Below, piece by piece: positions 26,454 to 33,142 of a stretch of 64,000 bases of DNA. Positions within the stretch are counted from its first letter, which is position 1. Every line of letters begins with the position of its first letter. The notes below the pieces were generated by a model. The model had not been told where the DNA came from, ran no database searches, and worked only from the letters and a program-made list of their open reading frames with translations. The stretch is from contig NZ_CP008884.1 in the NCBI RefSeq assembly GCF_000725385.1, positions 2,480,001 through 2,544,000 on the forward strand, written 5' to 3'. This DNA is from Dyella japonica A8 (GTDB taxonomy: Bacteria > Pseudomonadota > Gammaproteobacteria > Xanthomonadales > Rhodanobacteraceae). The position numbers and the translations under genes are program-made.

Positions 26454-26519
26454 TGACAGTGAGGGACAGTGAGGGACAGCGAGGGACAGGGGCGTGTCGT
26501 TGCGCGCCCACTGTCCCTT
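26454..26519 (+). repeat. Decamer tandem repeat and hairpin after the RcnB-like gene
   Basis: Three 10-bp units GAGGGACAGN (26461-26490) follow a partial unit. The last unit, AGGGACAGGGGCG, pairs with CGCCCACTGTCCCT (26506-26519) across a short loop, with a T/C-rich stretch after it, so it may terminate the RcnB-like transcript. Confidence 0.65.
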
Positions 26520-26634
26520 CTCTGTTTGCCTATCGTGATGATCGTCGATTGCTTATGCGTAACGACGGTGCGCGGCCAGCGTGGCGCATCGCCATGTTGG
26601 CCGGTGTCGGAGGGATTCACCGCCACGGGGTGAC

Positions 26635-26907
26635 CTACACCATGCCGCGGATTTTCCCCTCCGCATGGATAACGGCCATCAACTCCGTGGCGACTTCTGT
26701 CCAGCGCGCGACGGCGTTGTCGTCGCGGGTAAGGGTGTCATGCACGAAACCGAAGTGTGAGCCGTCCCGCCAGACCTGGGCGATATAGGTAACGTCGGTA
26801 GGTGATTTGGTAAGGGTGAGCTCGTAGTGAAAGGTCGATCCGGCATGGTTGAACCAGTGCGTCGATCTCGCCACAGCATAGCCCCGCAGTCCATTGTTGG
26901 CGCCCAT
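26635..26907 (-). CDS. Hypothetical small protein
   Basis: The 90-residue ORF contains an ordered, beta-rich core (STFHYELTLTKSPTDVTYIA, QVWRDGSHFGFVHDTLTRDD) and a C-terminal helix (ARWTEVATELMAVIHAEGK). The pattern looks like a real small domain rather than a shadow frame. The ribosome site is weak and no family is recognised. It opposes the RcnB-like gene. Confidence 0.5.
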   Translation of the reverse strand: MGANNGLRGYAVARSTHWFNHAGSTFHYELTLTKSPTDVTYIAQVWRDGSHFGFVHDTLTRDDNAVARWTEVATELMAVIHAEGKIRGMV

Positions 26908-27187
26908 ATATGCCAGTGAGCGGCGACCTCGAACACTCTGCCGAACGTTCTATCCCGCGCCTGCATAAAGCGCGTGAATTGTCATAGTCAGCTACACGCA
27001 ACGCTTCAGCCTGCCGGCGGAACGGTGTTCGCTCGCGACGAAAAAAATAGCCGCACATCGCAAATATCTTCGCCTGTCGAGCGAGGCATGTCATGGATGG
27101 TTGTGATCAACCCTGTTTGCGCTGGCAGGGCCTCGGCATACGGGTTTCAGAATCGTCCAATGGAGGCATGGCTCCGACGCTCGGTAC

Positions 27188-27292
27188 GCTGTCACCCGTC
27201 GACCTCGACTTGAGGGAGTGGTGCAGCCTTCGGATGCAAGAGCGGGCCGAAGGCTCAGGTCGACAGCCCCCGCAAGGGGGCTTCTCTTTTTC
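27188..27292 (+). ncRNA. Candidate structured RNA or attenuator ending in an intrinsic terminator
   Basis: Three clean helices lie in order. P1 pairs GTCGACCT (27198-27205) with AGGTCGAC (27257-27264). P2, inside P1, pairs AGCCTTCGG (27225-27233) with CCGAAGGCT (27247-27255). A terminator hairpin pairs AGCCCCC (27265-27271) with GGGGGCT (27276-27282) around a GCAA tetraloop, followed by TCTCTTTTT. GCTGTC at 27188-27193 could also pair with GACAGC at 27262-27267, which would open both P1 and the terminator stem. That is the logic of an attenuator. The next gene, a 30-codon lipoprotein ORF, starts 21 bp after the T-run. The 5' end is not determined, and no known RNA family is recognised. Confidence 0.55.
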
Positions 27293-27312
27293 TGGACTGT
27301 GGAGTTCAAACC

Positions 27313-27405
27313 ATGCGCAACGTGATGCTGTCGATCCTGAGAAGCGCGCCGGTGATCGCCGCATGCGTCATTGCCGTGGCGCTGTCAGCTTGCAACGGCG
27401 CGTAG
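27313..27405 (+). CDS. Micro-lipoprotein of 30 residues
   Basis: The ORF encodes 30 residues: a positively charged head (MRNVMLSILRSAP), a hydrophobic stretch (VIAACVIAVA) and a lipobox LSAC with Cys27. The mature product would be only a four-residue lipopeptide, Cys-Asn-Gly-Ala. GGAG lies 8 bp before the ATG, and a perfect terminator follows, so the ORF is a self-contained transcription unit with the structured region upstream. It resembles entericidin- or colicin-lysis-type lipoproteins in form only; no family match is claimed. Confidence 0.6.
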   Translation: MRNVMLSILRSAPVIAACVIAVALSACNGA

Positions 27406-27417
27406 TTCAACCGCTGA

Positions 27418-27446
27418 GGCGCCAATGAAGATTGGCGCCAGAATTT
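27418..27446 (+). terminator. Hairpin after the micro-lipoprotein gene
   Basis: GGCGCCAAT and ATTGGCGCC (27418-27426, 27431-27439) form a perfect 9-bp stem with a GAAG tetraloop. The AGAATTTT that follows gives a short T-run. Confidence 0.75.
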
Positions 27447-27949
27447 TCTCCGCCCAAAGTCCCGGTGGAAGCCATCCGCACAGCTTCAATGCGCAGGTGG
27501 TGTTTACCCAATGCAGCGGCGAAATTCGCACGCCGGTAACTGGCACCCGTGTATTAACTCGCGGGTTGGCGTGGCTCCGCACAGGGTGTAGACCGAGCTT
27601 GGCTGATCGCAGGAAGCCCGGGTAAGGAAGGGAATCGCAAAGCCGATCGGGTTGACGCAACACCGGGGAATAGTTGCCTATCAGAGCAGCGGTTTCGCTG
27701 GTAACGGGTTTGGCAATCACCACATTGAGCACACACGCCGCGGCTTGCGGCGCGAGACGGGCACGTTTGCCCGCAGACGTCCATGTAAGTGTCCACCTGC
27801 GCCATCCCTGCCGCGCTTGTCGCGTGGCGGACGGCCTGTGTCCAATTGCGAGTTTCCATCGCTGCGGGACTCGCAGCCAACGACAAAAGTCTGGCTCACG
27901 CCACGGCAGCACACGTCTCCATACTCCATTGAGAACGAGGGCAGCTGTT
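27447..27949. other. Non-coding stretch, origin unclear
   Basis: About 500 bp with ORFs on both strands that lack ribosome sites and have residue content unlike real proteins. No repeat, RNA or mobile element is recognisable. Composition is less GC-rich than the flanks. Confidence 0.4.
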
Positions 27950-28495
27950 ATGAATCTTGAGCAAGAGTTGATCGCCATGTTCCAGCAGGTTTATCAAAGT
28001 CACCTTAAGGTCCTGCAGCAACTGGACGGCCTGGTGACGGGAAGACACGCCGACATGCGGCACGTGACGGAATCAGGGGGCGAAACGTGGCCCTGGCGAA
28101 TGGATGGGCTGTCGATGATTCCGCGTAGAACGACGAGCCGCACGACGTCACCCGCCGTCTCGCTGTTCGTATGCGGTGCAGCGCTCAAACAGATCGCCTC
28201 GAACCTTCCCGAAGGCCAGGCGAAGACCGAACTCATGTCGGCCGCACAACAGACCATCATGGATTGGGAGGATGACTTCTGTGGCACGCCGCCGCGTCCG
28301 CGTCCCGCGCTCGACCTGGCGGCCGCGCTGGTCAACTATGCAGAGGAACTGGGGCAGGGCACCTTGAAGAACCTGATTCTTGCCGAAGCGGGCCAGATTG
28401 CACAGAAGGCATTTGTCGGAGCGTCGATACCGGGGGATCGCATCGAGCAGGTGCTAGCGGATCAGGTGGAGACCGGGAGGTCGGCGCCGCATTGA
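27950..28495 (+). CDS. Hypothetical protein
   Basis: The 181-residue protein starts MNLEQELIAMFQQVYQSHLK at ATG 27950, with GAGG 9 bp upstream. It is mostly helical (ALKQIASNLPEGQAKTELMS, AQQTIMDWEDDF, ALDLAAALVNYAEELGQG). The DWEDDFCG and PRPRP segments may be a loop between helical bundles. No signal peptide or membrane segment is present. I do not recognise a family. Confidence 0.65.
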   Translation: MNLEQELIAMFQQVYQSHLKVLQQLDGLVTGRHADMRHVTESGGETWPWRMDGLSMIPRRTTSRTTSPAVSLFVCGAALKQIASNLPEGQAKTELMSAAQQTIMDWEDDFCGTPPRPRPALDLAAALVNYAEELGQGTLKNLILAEAGQIAQKAFVGASIPGDRIEQVLADQVETGRSAPH

Positions 28496-28603
28496 GGCGA
28501 GGCTGCGCGATTTCTTCAGGTGGGTAAAACTCATCGGGTCATCATCGGAGGGAAGCGGGCTGCTTTCCTCATCCTGGTGCTGCCGGATGTGAATCAGAGT
28601 ACG

Positions 28604-28643
28604 GAGAAGGCCCGATATCGTCGGGCCTTCTTCTTGAATCGCG
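28604..28643. repeat. Terminator-like repeat, copy of the tRNA-Leu 3' flank
   Basis: This 40-bp stretch matches 29125-29164 at 35 of 40 positions. It includes a GGCCCGATATCGTCGGGCC palindrome, a T-rich arm and TTGAATCG, the sequence that directly borders the 3' end of tRNA-Leu in the other copy. Confidence 0.75.
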
Positions 28644-28794
28644 AAGGCGCCAGCGGGACCCATGAATCGTCTCTGTGCAGACGAAGAACCGATATACGGA
28701 ACGGCCCCGTCTTGCCCTGTCACCCAAAGCCCTTAACGTTCGCGACGTTGCGAGGGAGTAGGCTCGACATACCGCCCTTCTGCAGGCTGCTTCC

Positions 28795-28980
28795 ATGGAA
28801 AAGTCAGACAAGCCGCTTTCGACGGCTTACATCCATTCCGTCTACTCTGGTGCCGAGGAGACGCGAACCGTCGACGAGAAAAGTGCATTTCACTCGACGA
28901 ACCAATTTGATCGTCAGCCGACGCACTCGGGACAGGCGCCGGAAAATCCCAAGCCGGCCAGAAAGTACTCCCGCAAGTGA
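28795..28980 (+). CDS. Possible small hydrophilic protein
   Basis: A 61-residue ORF, MEKSDKPLSTAYIHSVYSGA at its start and KPARKYSRK at its end, with no clear ribosome site. Codon use is mixed. It may be chance; listed because it is the only ORF of ordinary composition in this stretch. Confidence 0.25.
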   Translation: MEKSDKPLSTAYIHSVYSGAEETRTVDEKSAFHSTNQFDRQPTHSGQAPENPKPARKYSRK

Positions 28981-29124
28981 GCCAGGTGTCGTCGTTGCCC
29001 ATCCTCAGGTCGAAAGCTTCCGAGTAGTCGATCAAAGGTCAGTCGCGCTTCCATCGACGGGCACGATCTTGCCGGCTGCTTTCTCTTCTAGACGCGCCAC
29101 CAATGTCCCCCGCGACAGGCAAAA

Positions 29125-29160
29125 GAAAAGGCCCGACATCGTCGGGCCTTTTCCTTGAAT
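29125..29160 (-). terminator. Terminator of tRNA-Leu
   Basis: AAAAGGCCCGAC and GTCGGGCCTTTT flank an AT(C) loop, a strong stem with A/T tracts on both sides. On the minus strand it lies directly after the tRNA 3' end. Confidence 0.85.
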
Positions 29161-29162
29161 CG

Positions 29163-29248
29163 TGGTACCGGTGATAGGACTCGAACCTACACTCTGTCGC
29201 CAGAAGCGGATTTTGAGTCCGCCGCGTCTACCATTCCGCCACACCGGC
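29163..29248 (-). tRNA. tRNA-Leu (anticodon CAA), CCA encoded
   Basis: The 86-nt class II tRNA has acceptor GCCGGTG with CACCGGT, anticodon stem GCGGA/TCCGC around loop CTCAAAA (anticodon CAA), a long variable arm, and T loop TTCGAGT. CCA is encoded at the 3' end (29163-29165 on the complementary strand). It is followed by a strong terminator. Confidence 0.97.
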
Positions 29249-29274
29249 ATTGCAAGCGCGCCATTATGCCGGGT

Positions 29275-29853
29275 TCAGTGGACCGGGTCGAGCCCCAGCT
29301 GGCGGTCGGTGCGCTGGTACTGGTTGTGGCCCAGGGGCTGGAATACGGCGCAGTGGGTCATGGCGCCGGAGTAGATGTGCAGGCTCACGGCCACGGCATC
29401 GTCGCTGGGGTTGCGGATGGTGTGGTACTCGTGGGGCGGGATCAGGCTGCCGGCGGAGCCGGGGCCGGCCTGGATGGAGCCCACGGGCTGGAAGCAGTAG
29501 TTGCCGTTTTCGTCGGCGAGGCGCTCGTACTGGACCACTTCCAGCGCGCCGCTCCAGACGCCTTCCACGCACCACATGCCGCAATGGTCGTGGATGGGGG
29601 TGCCTTGGCCGGGGCCCCAGGTCATGGCGACCACGCAGTAGCCGTGTTCCTCGCTGCGGTAAAGCTCGCGACGGGCGTAACGGCCTTCAGCGGTCTCGAA
29701 CACGCAGTCCGGAAGCTTCACTTCCTGGCCGCGGATGAGACTGCACAGACTGTTGCGCAGGCTGTCCGTGACGGCGCGCGTGCTGTCCTGCGAGACAGCG
29801 GCGTCGATGGCGTCGATGAGTTGGCGGGAGCCGGGGAAATCCAGGGTGAGCAT
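29275..29853 (-). CDS. Cysteine dioxygenase-family protein
   Basis: The 192-residue cupin protein has the three-histidine iron site of thiol dioxygenases: His88 and His90 in GTPIHDHCGMWC, and His144 (or His141) in PPHEYHTIRNP. The enzyme oxidises cysteine, or a related thiol, to the sulfinic acid with O2 in the cytoplasm. The Cys91 beside the site is the position that forms the Cys-Tyr crosslink region in some family members, but the partner is not clear here. GAGA precedes the ATG. It lies 67 bp after metX on the same strand, so sulfur amino-acid synthesis and breakdown genes adjoin. The substrate could also be 3-mercaptopropionate. Confidence 0.87.
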   Translation of the reverse strand: MLTLDFPGSRQLIDAIDAAVSQDSTRAVTDSLRNSLCSLIRGQEVKLPDCVFETAEGRYARRELYRSEEHGYCVVAMTWGPGQGTPIHDHCGMWCVEGVWSGALEVVQYERLADENGNYCFQPVGSIQAGPGSAGSLIPPHEYHTIRNPSDDAVAVSLHIYSGAMTHCAVFQPLGHNQYQRTDRQLGLDPVH

Positions 29854-29920
29854 GGTGTTCTCGGTAGTTCGTGCAGCCGGGCCATCTTAGCAGCGCCGGG
29901 GCGGGGGCGCTGTCAGCCGT

Positions 29921-31024
29921 TCATAATTGGCTGAGAAAGCCGCCGATGGCACGGCTGTAGTTGGGAATGTCGACCAGGAAGGCGTCATGGCCCTGGGGCG
30001 AATCGAGCGCCACGAAATCCACGGCGGCGCCGGCGGCGCGCAGGCCCTCGGCGATCTGTTCCTGCTGCTCCAGCGGAAACAGGATGTCGGTGCTTACGCC
30101 GATCACCATGGCCTTCTCGATGCGGATGCGCTTCAAGCCTTCCATGATGCTGCCGTTGCCGTACTCGGCGATGTCGAACCAGTCGCTGGCGCGCGACAGG
30201 TAGAGGTAGCTGTTGGGGTCGAACGTATGCACGAAGCGTTGTGCATGGCCTTCGAGGTAGGACTCCACTTCAAATTCCAGCCCGAACGGGTTGTCGTCGC
30301 GCCGCTCGGGGTCGAGGCGGATGCGCGCGAAGCGGCCGTTCCATTCCATGGCGGAGCGGTAGGTAATCACGCCGAGCTTGCGCGCGATGCTCATGCCATC
30401 GCTGGGGTAGCTGCCGTCGCTGTAGCGGCCCTTGTTCCAATGCGGATCGAGGCGGATGGCCTCGCGCTGCAGGGAGCGGATGGCAATGGCGAAGGGCTGC
30501 GCCTGCGGCGCGGTGTCCACGCTGATGTGCGCGCGCACGCTGCCCGGGTGCAACACCATGTAGGCCAGCGCGCTCATGCCGCCCATGGAGCAGCCGATGA
30601 GGCAGGCGAGCTGTTCGATGCCCAGGCCTTGCACCACGACCTGCGCTGCGTTGGCGACATCTTCCAGCGACAGTTCGGGAAAATCGAGGCGATAGGGTTC
30701 GCCGGTAGCCGGGTTGATCGAGGCAGCGCAGGTGGAGCCCTTGTCGCTGCCCAGCGAGTTCACGCAGATGACGAACCAGCGCGACGTGTCGATGGCTTTG
30801 CCGGGGCCGATCATCGCCTCCCACCACCCTTCGGAAGCGTCGTCCGCGTTGGAGGCGGCGTGCGCGCTGGGCGAGAGGCCGGTGAGCAGCAGCACGGCGT
30901 TGTCGCGCGCTTCGCTCAGCGTGCCCCAGGTTTCGTAGGCGACGCGGGCGCCGTGGAGTTCACCGCCACGCTTCATCGCAAAGGGCGAGGGAAGGGCGGC
31001 GTAGCGGCGCGCGTCGTGTGTCAT
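29921..31024 (-). CDS. metX: MetX-family O-acyltransferase (probable serine or homoserine O-succinyltransferase)
   Basis: The 367-residue alpha/beta hydrolase-fold enzyme transfers an acyl group from acyl-CoA to the hydroxyl of homoserine or serine. The triad is Ser146 in LIGCSMGGM, Asp313 in VSTDILFP and His346 in PQGHDAFL. The N-terminal LTGLSPSAHAASNADD replaces the usual TGSSHV-type stretch and resembles the Xanthomonadales enzymes characterised as serine O-succinyltransferases, so cysteine synthesis via O-succinylserine is likely. That assignment rests on memory of the family. The start lies 5 bp after ccmI, so it belongs to the ccm transcript. Confidence 0.92.
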   Translation of the reverse strand: MTHDARRYAALPSPFAMKRGGELHGARVAYETWGTLSEARDNAVLLLTGLSPSAHAASNADDASEGWWEAMIGPGKAIDTSRWFVICVNSLGSDKGSTCAASINPATGEPYRLDFPELSLEDVANAAQVVVQGLGIEQLACLIGCSMGGMSALAYMVLHPGSVRAHISVDTAPQAQPFAIAIRSLQREAIRLDPHWNKGRYSDGSYPSDGMSIARKLGVITYRSAMEWNGRFARIRLDPERRDDNPFGLEFEVESYLEGHAQRFVHTFDPNSYLYLSRASDWFDIAEYGNGSIMEGLKRIRIEKAMVIGVSTDILFPLEQQEQIAEGLRAAGAAVDFVALDSPQGHDAFLVDIPNYSRAIGGFLSQL

Positions 31025-31029
31025 GACCC

Positions 31030-32076
31030 TTAGTGAACCTTGTCGATGCTGATCTTGATGGGCGTCTGCGTGTTCACGTCGACCACGCCGGCATTGCCTT
31101 CCAGGTCGCCCGGCTGGGCAATGGCCTGGCCACTCTTGCTGATGCGGGCGCCAACGAACACGCGCGACGCCGAGGATAGTTTGAGTTGCGGCGTCATGCC
31201 CATCCCGTCGTTGAGCGTGACGGTGGCGGGCAGGGCGGTGGCATCCATTTTTGCGACGGCCAGCGGCATCGGCGGGCCCTGTTCGGCGCGGGCATAGACG
31301 AACAAGGTGTCACCCGGCGCGAGCTTGTCCTTGAGCGACGGCGACAGCGCCACTTCCACGTGCAAGGCTGCCTGCGGGGTCTTCGGCGCCGGCGTTTCCG
31401 GCGCCGCCTTGCCGCTGCTGTTGGCGCGCGAGTCGGCGAGGGCGATCTGTTCCGCCACGGCCTTGGCGACATTGGAGCCCGGATCGAGCTGCGGTTGCAG
31501 CTGGCGCCACGTTGCCGCCGCCTGGGCGTACTGGTCGTGCTGGAACTGGCTGATGCCGAGCAGCCACAGGCCGCGTTGGCTTTGCGGGTCGATCTTCACC
31601 GCGCGCTCGAGCAGTTCCTGCGCGCGGCCTTCGATGCGGTGGTCGTCGCGCAGCAGCGAATCGGCCTCGGCCCAGCCGACCATGGCCACGCTGTTGTCGG
31701 CATCAATGCGCATGGCCTGCTCATAGGCCTGCTTCGCATCGGCAGCGCGATGCATCACGCTGTAGGTCTGGCCCAGCAGCATCCAGCCCTGCAGGTCATC
31801 GGGCTGTTGCGCGAGGTGCGTCTTCAGTTCGTCCACCGCCTGGTCGATGCTCATGCTGGCCGGCGCCTTGGTCACGCCGTTGAGCGTTACAGGCGTGCCC
31901 ACCGCAAGATAGAGCCCGATGGCGGCGACCGGCAGGCAGAAGGCCACCAGCATGGCCAGCGCGAAGACGCTGCGCGGGCGGCCTTGCTGGCGCCCGTGGC
32001 GCATGAGTGGCAGCAACAGCAGGAGCAGCGCCGCGACGATCATCGCCGCAGCGATCAGAAAGAAAGCCAGCCTCAC
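31030..32076 (-). CDS. ccmI: Cytochrome c maturation protein CcmI (TPR domain)
   Basis: The 348-residue protein has two N-terminal membrane helices (about 5-25 and 40-62) with a cytoplasmic loop between, as in CcmI/CycH. Periplasmic TPR repeats follow (about 75-200: DDLQGWMLLGQTYSVMHRAA, YEQAMRIDADNSVAMVGWAE, RGLWLLGISQFQHDQYAQAA). A beta-rich C-terminal domain (about 235-345) completes the long form. CcmI holds apocytochrome c for heme ligation by CcmF/CcmH. It overlaps the end of ccmH by 4 bp and is followed by metX after 5 bp. Confidence 0.93.
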   Translation of the reverse strand: MRLAFFLIAAAMIVAALLLLLLPLMRHGRQQGRPRSVFALAMLVAFCLPVAAIGLYLAVGTPVTLNGVTKAPASMSIDQAVDELKTHLAQQPDDLQGWMLLGQTYSVMHRAADAKQAYEQAMRIDADNSVAMVGWAEADSLLRDDHRIEGRAQELLERAVKIDPQSQRGLWLLGISQFQHDQYAQAAATWRQLQPQLDPGSNVAKAVAEQIALADSRANSSGKAAPETPAPKTPQAALHVEVALSPSLKDKLAPGDTLFVYARAEQGPPMPLAVAKMDATALPATVTLNDGMGMTPQLKLSSASRVFVGARISKSGQAIAQPGDLEGNAGVVDVNTQTPIKISIDKVH

Positions 32077-32603
32077 CAGTCGTCCCCTTCATCGGTCGGC
32101 CTGTCGTTCGTGGCGGCAGGCGCGGCGCGACCGCGCCGGCGTACCGTGACCACGACGACGGCCGCACCGGCCAGCAAGATCACCAACGGCCCGAACCACA
32201 GCAGCAGCGTGCTGGTTTTCATCGGCGGGTCGTACAGCACGAAATCGGAATAGCGGTCGACCAGGTATTGCTTGATCTCGTCGTCGCTCTTGCCCTGCTG
32301 CATGAGGTTGAACACCTCGTGGCGCAGGTCGCGGGCGAGATCGGCGTTGGAATCGGCCAGGTTTTCGTTCTGGCAGACCAGGCAACGCAGCTCGCGCGTG
32401 AGGTTTTGGAAGCGCACTTCCTGCGCATGGTCCTTGAAGGGCAGCGGGTCGATGGCCTGGGCAAAGGCGATGCCCGCGATCAGGAACAGGAGCGCGAACA
32501 CCACGTGTGGGAGCACACCCTGTGCGCGACGCCATACTCGCCGCTTCGTCGGCTTGTCGCCCACGGGGTGGGCTCCCACGGGAAGAGAAGAGCCGCGCTT
32601 CAT
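32073..32603 (-). CDS. ccmH: Cytochrome c maturation protein CcmH with palindromic repeat in its 5' end
   Basis: The 176-residue protein reduces apocytochrome c cysteines in the periplasm; the redox motif is LRCLVCQN with Cys74 and Cys77. A C-terminal membrane helix (about residues 133-152) follows YDPPMKTSTLLLWFGP. The first 33 residues are unusual: MKRGSSLPVGAHPVGDKP and the next part through GVLPHV are encoded by a family B palindromic repeat inserted in frame just after the start codon, before a normal signal helix (VVFALLFLIAGIAFAQA). The basic extension could still work as the n-region of a signal peptide. The ATG overlaps the ccmG stop as ATGA. A GTG at the VVFALLF position is an alternative start. 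Confidence 0.92.
   Translation of the reverse strand: MKRGSSLPVGAHPVGDKPTKRRVWRRAQGVLPHVVFALLFLIAGIAFAQAIDPLPFKDHAQEVRFQNLTRELRCLVCQNENLADSNADLARDLRHEVFNLMQQGKSDDEIKQYLVDRYSDFVLYDPPMKTSTLLLWFGPLVILLAGAAVVVVTVRRRGRAAPAATNDRPTDEGDDW
32506..32580. repeat. Palindromic repeat, family B copy 3, inside ccmH
   Basis: Arms GTGGGAGCACACCCTGTGCG (from 32506) and its imperfect complement ending CTCCCACG (to 32580) match the other family B copies. The centre is about 30 bp. It lies within codons 8-33 of ccmH and keeps the frame open. Confidence 0.85.
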
Positions 32604-33142
32604 GGCGACTCCTTCGCCAGGGCTGCGATGGCCGGCTTCAGTTCCTTCTCGATCACCTCGGGCGTGAGCGGGCCGATGCGCTTGTAGCGGATGATGCCTT
32701 TGCCATCGACCAGGAAGCTTTCCGGCGCGCCGTACACGCCGAAGTCGATGGCGGTGCGGCCTTCGCGGTCCACGATGACCATGTCGTAGGGATCGCCGTG
32801 CTTGGCCAGCCAGCCCTTGGCATCGCCTTCGTCGTCCTTGTAGTTGTAGCCGATCACCGGCACGCCGATGGACTTGCCTTGCGCCATCAGCACCGGGTGT
32901 TCCTCGCCACAGGCGATGCACCAGCTGGCGAACACGTTGATGAGGTAGGGCTTGCCGAGCAGGGCGTCGCGGCTGACTGTCTGCGAGGGATCATCCAGTC
33001 TGGGCAGCACGAAGGCCGGTGCCGGCTTGTTGATCAGCGGCGAGGGCACTTCGCGCTGGTCATGCTGGGTGTTCCACCAGATGCCAAAGCCGAACAGGGC
33101 GACCAGCAGCAGAAAGCCGAAGAAGGGAATCATGCGGCTCAT
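32600..33142 (-). CDS. ccmG: Thiol:disulfide interchange protein CcmG (DsbE)
   Basis: The 180-residue membrane-anchored thioredoxin keeps apocytochrome c and CcmH thiols reduced. An N-terminal anchor (about 5-23) precedes the thioredoxin fold; the active site is WCIAC with Cys75 and Cys78. The acidic GYNYKDDEGDAKGWLAKHGD and the cis-Pro region GAPESFLVD fit the family. The ATG at 33142 overlaps the ccmF stop as ATGA, and its own stop overlaps the ccmH start. A second ATG (33133) is also possible. Confidence 0.96.
   Translation of the reverse strand: MSRMIPFFGFLLLVALFGFGIWWNTQHDQREVPSPLINKPAPAFVLPRLDDPSQTVSRDALLGKPYLINVFASWCIACGEEHPVLMAQGKSIGVPVIGYNYKDDEGDAKGWLAKHGDPYDMVIVDREGRTAIDFGVYGAPESFLVDGKGIIRYKRIGPLTPEVIEKELKPAIAALAKESP

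Larger units (their letters stand above)
28496..29124. other. Low-coding region between the hypothetical gene and tRNA-Leu
   Basis: About 630 bp. It contains one terminator-like repeat (28604-28643) and one weakly supported short ORF (28795-28980). The other ORFs are implausible (Arg/Ser/Pro-rich, no ribosome site). Confidence 0.45.

Noticed and set aside
27385..27978. 197-residue minus-strand ORF
   Set aside because: Trp/Arg-rich nonsense-like composition; crosses a terminator and the start of the next gene.
28520..29158. 212-residue plus-strand ORF near tRNA-Leu
   Set aside because: Arg/Ser/Pro-rich, no ribosome site, runs through terminator repeats.
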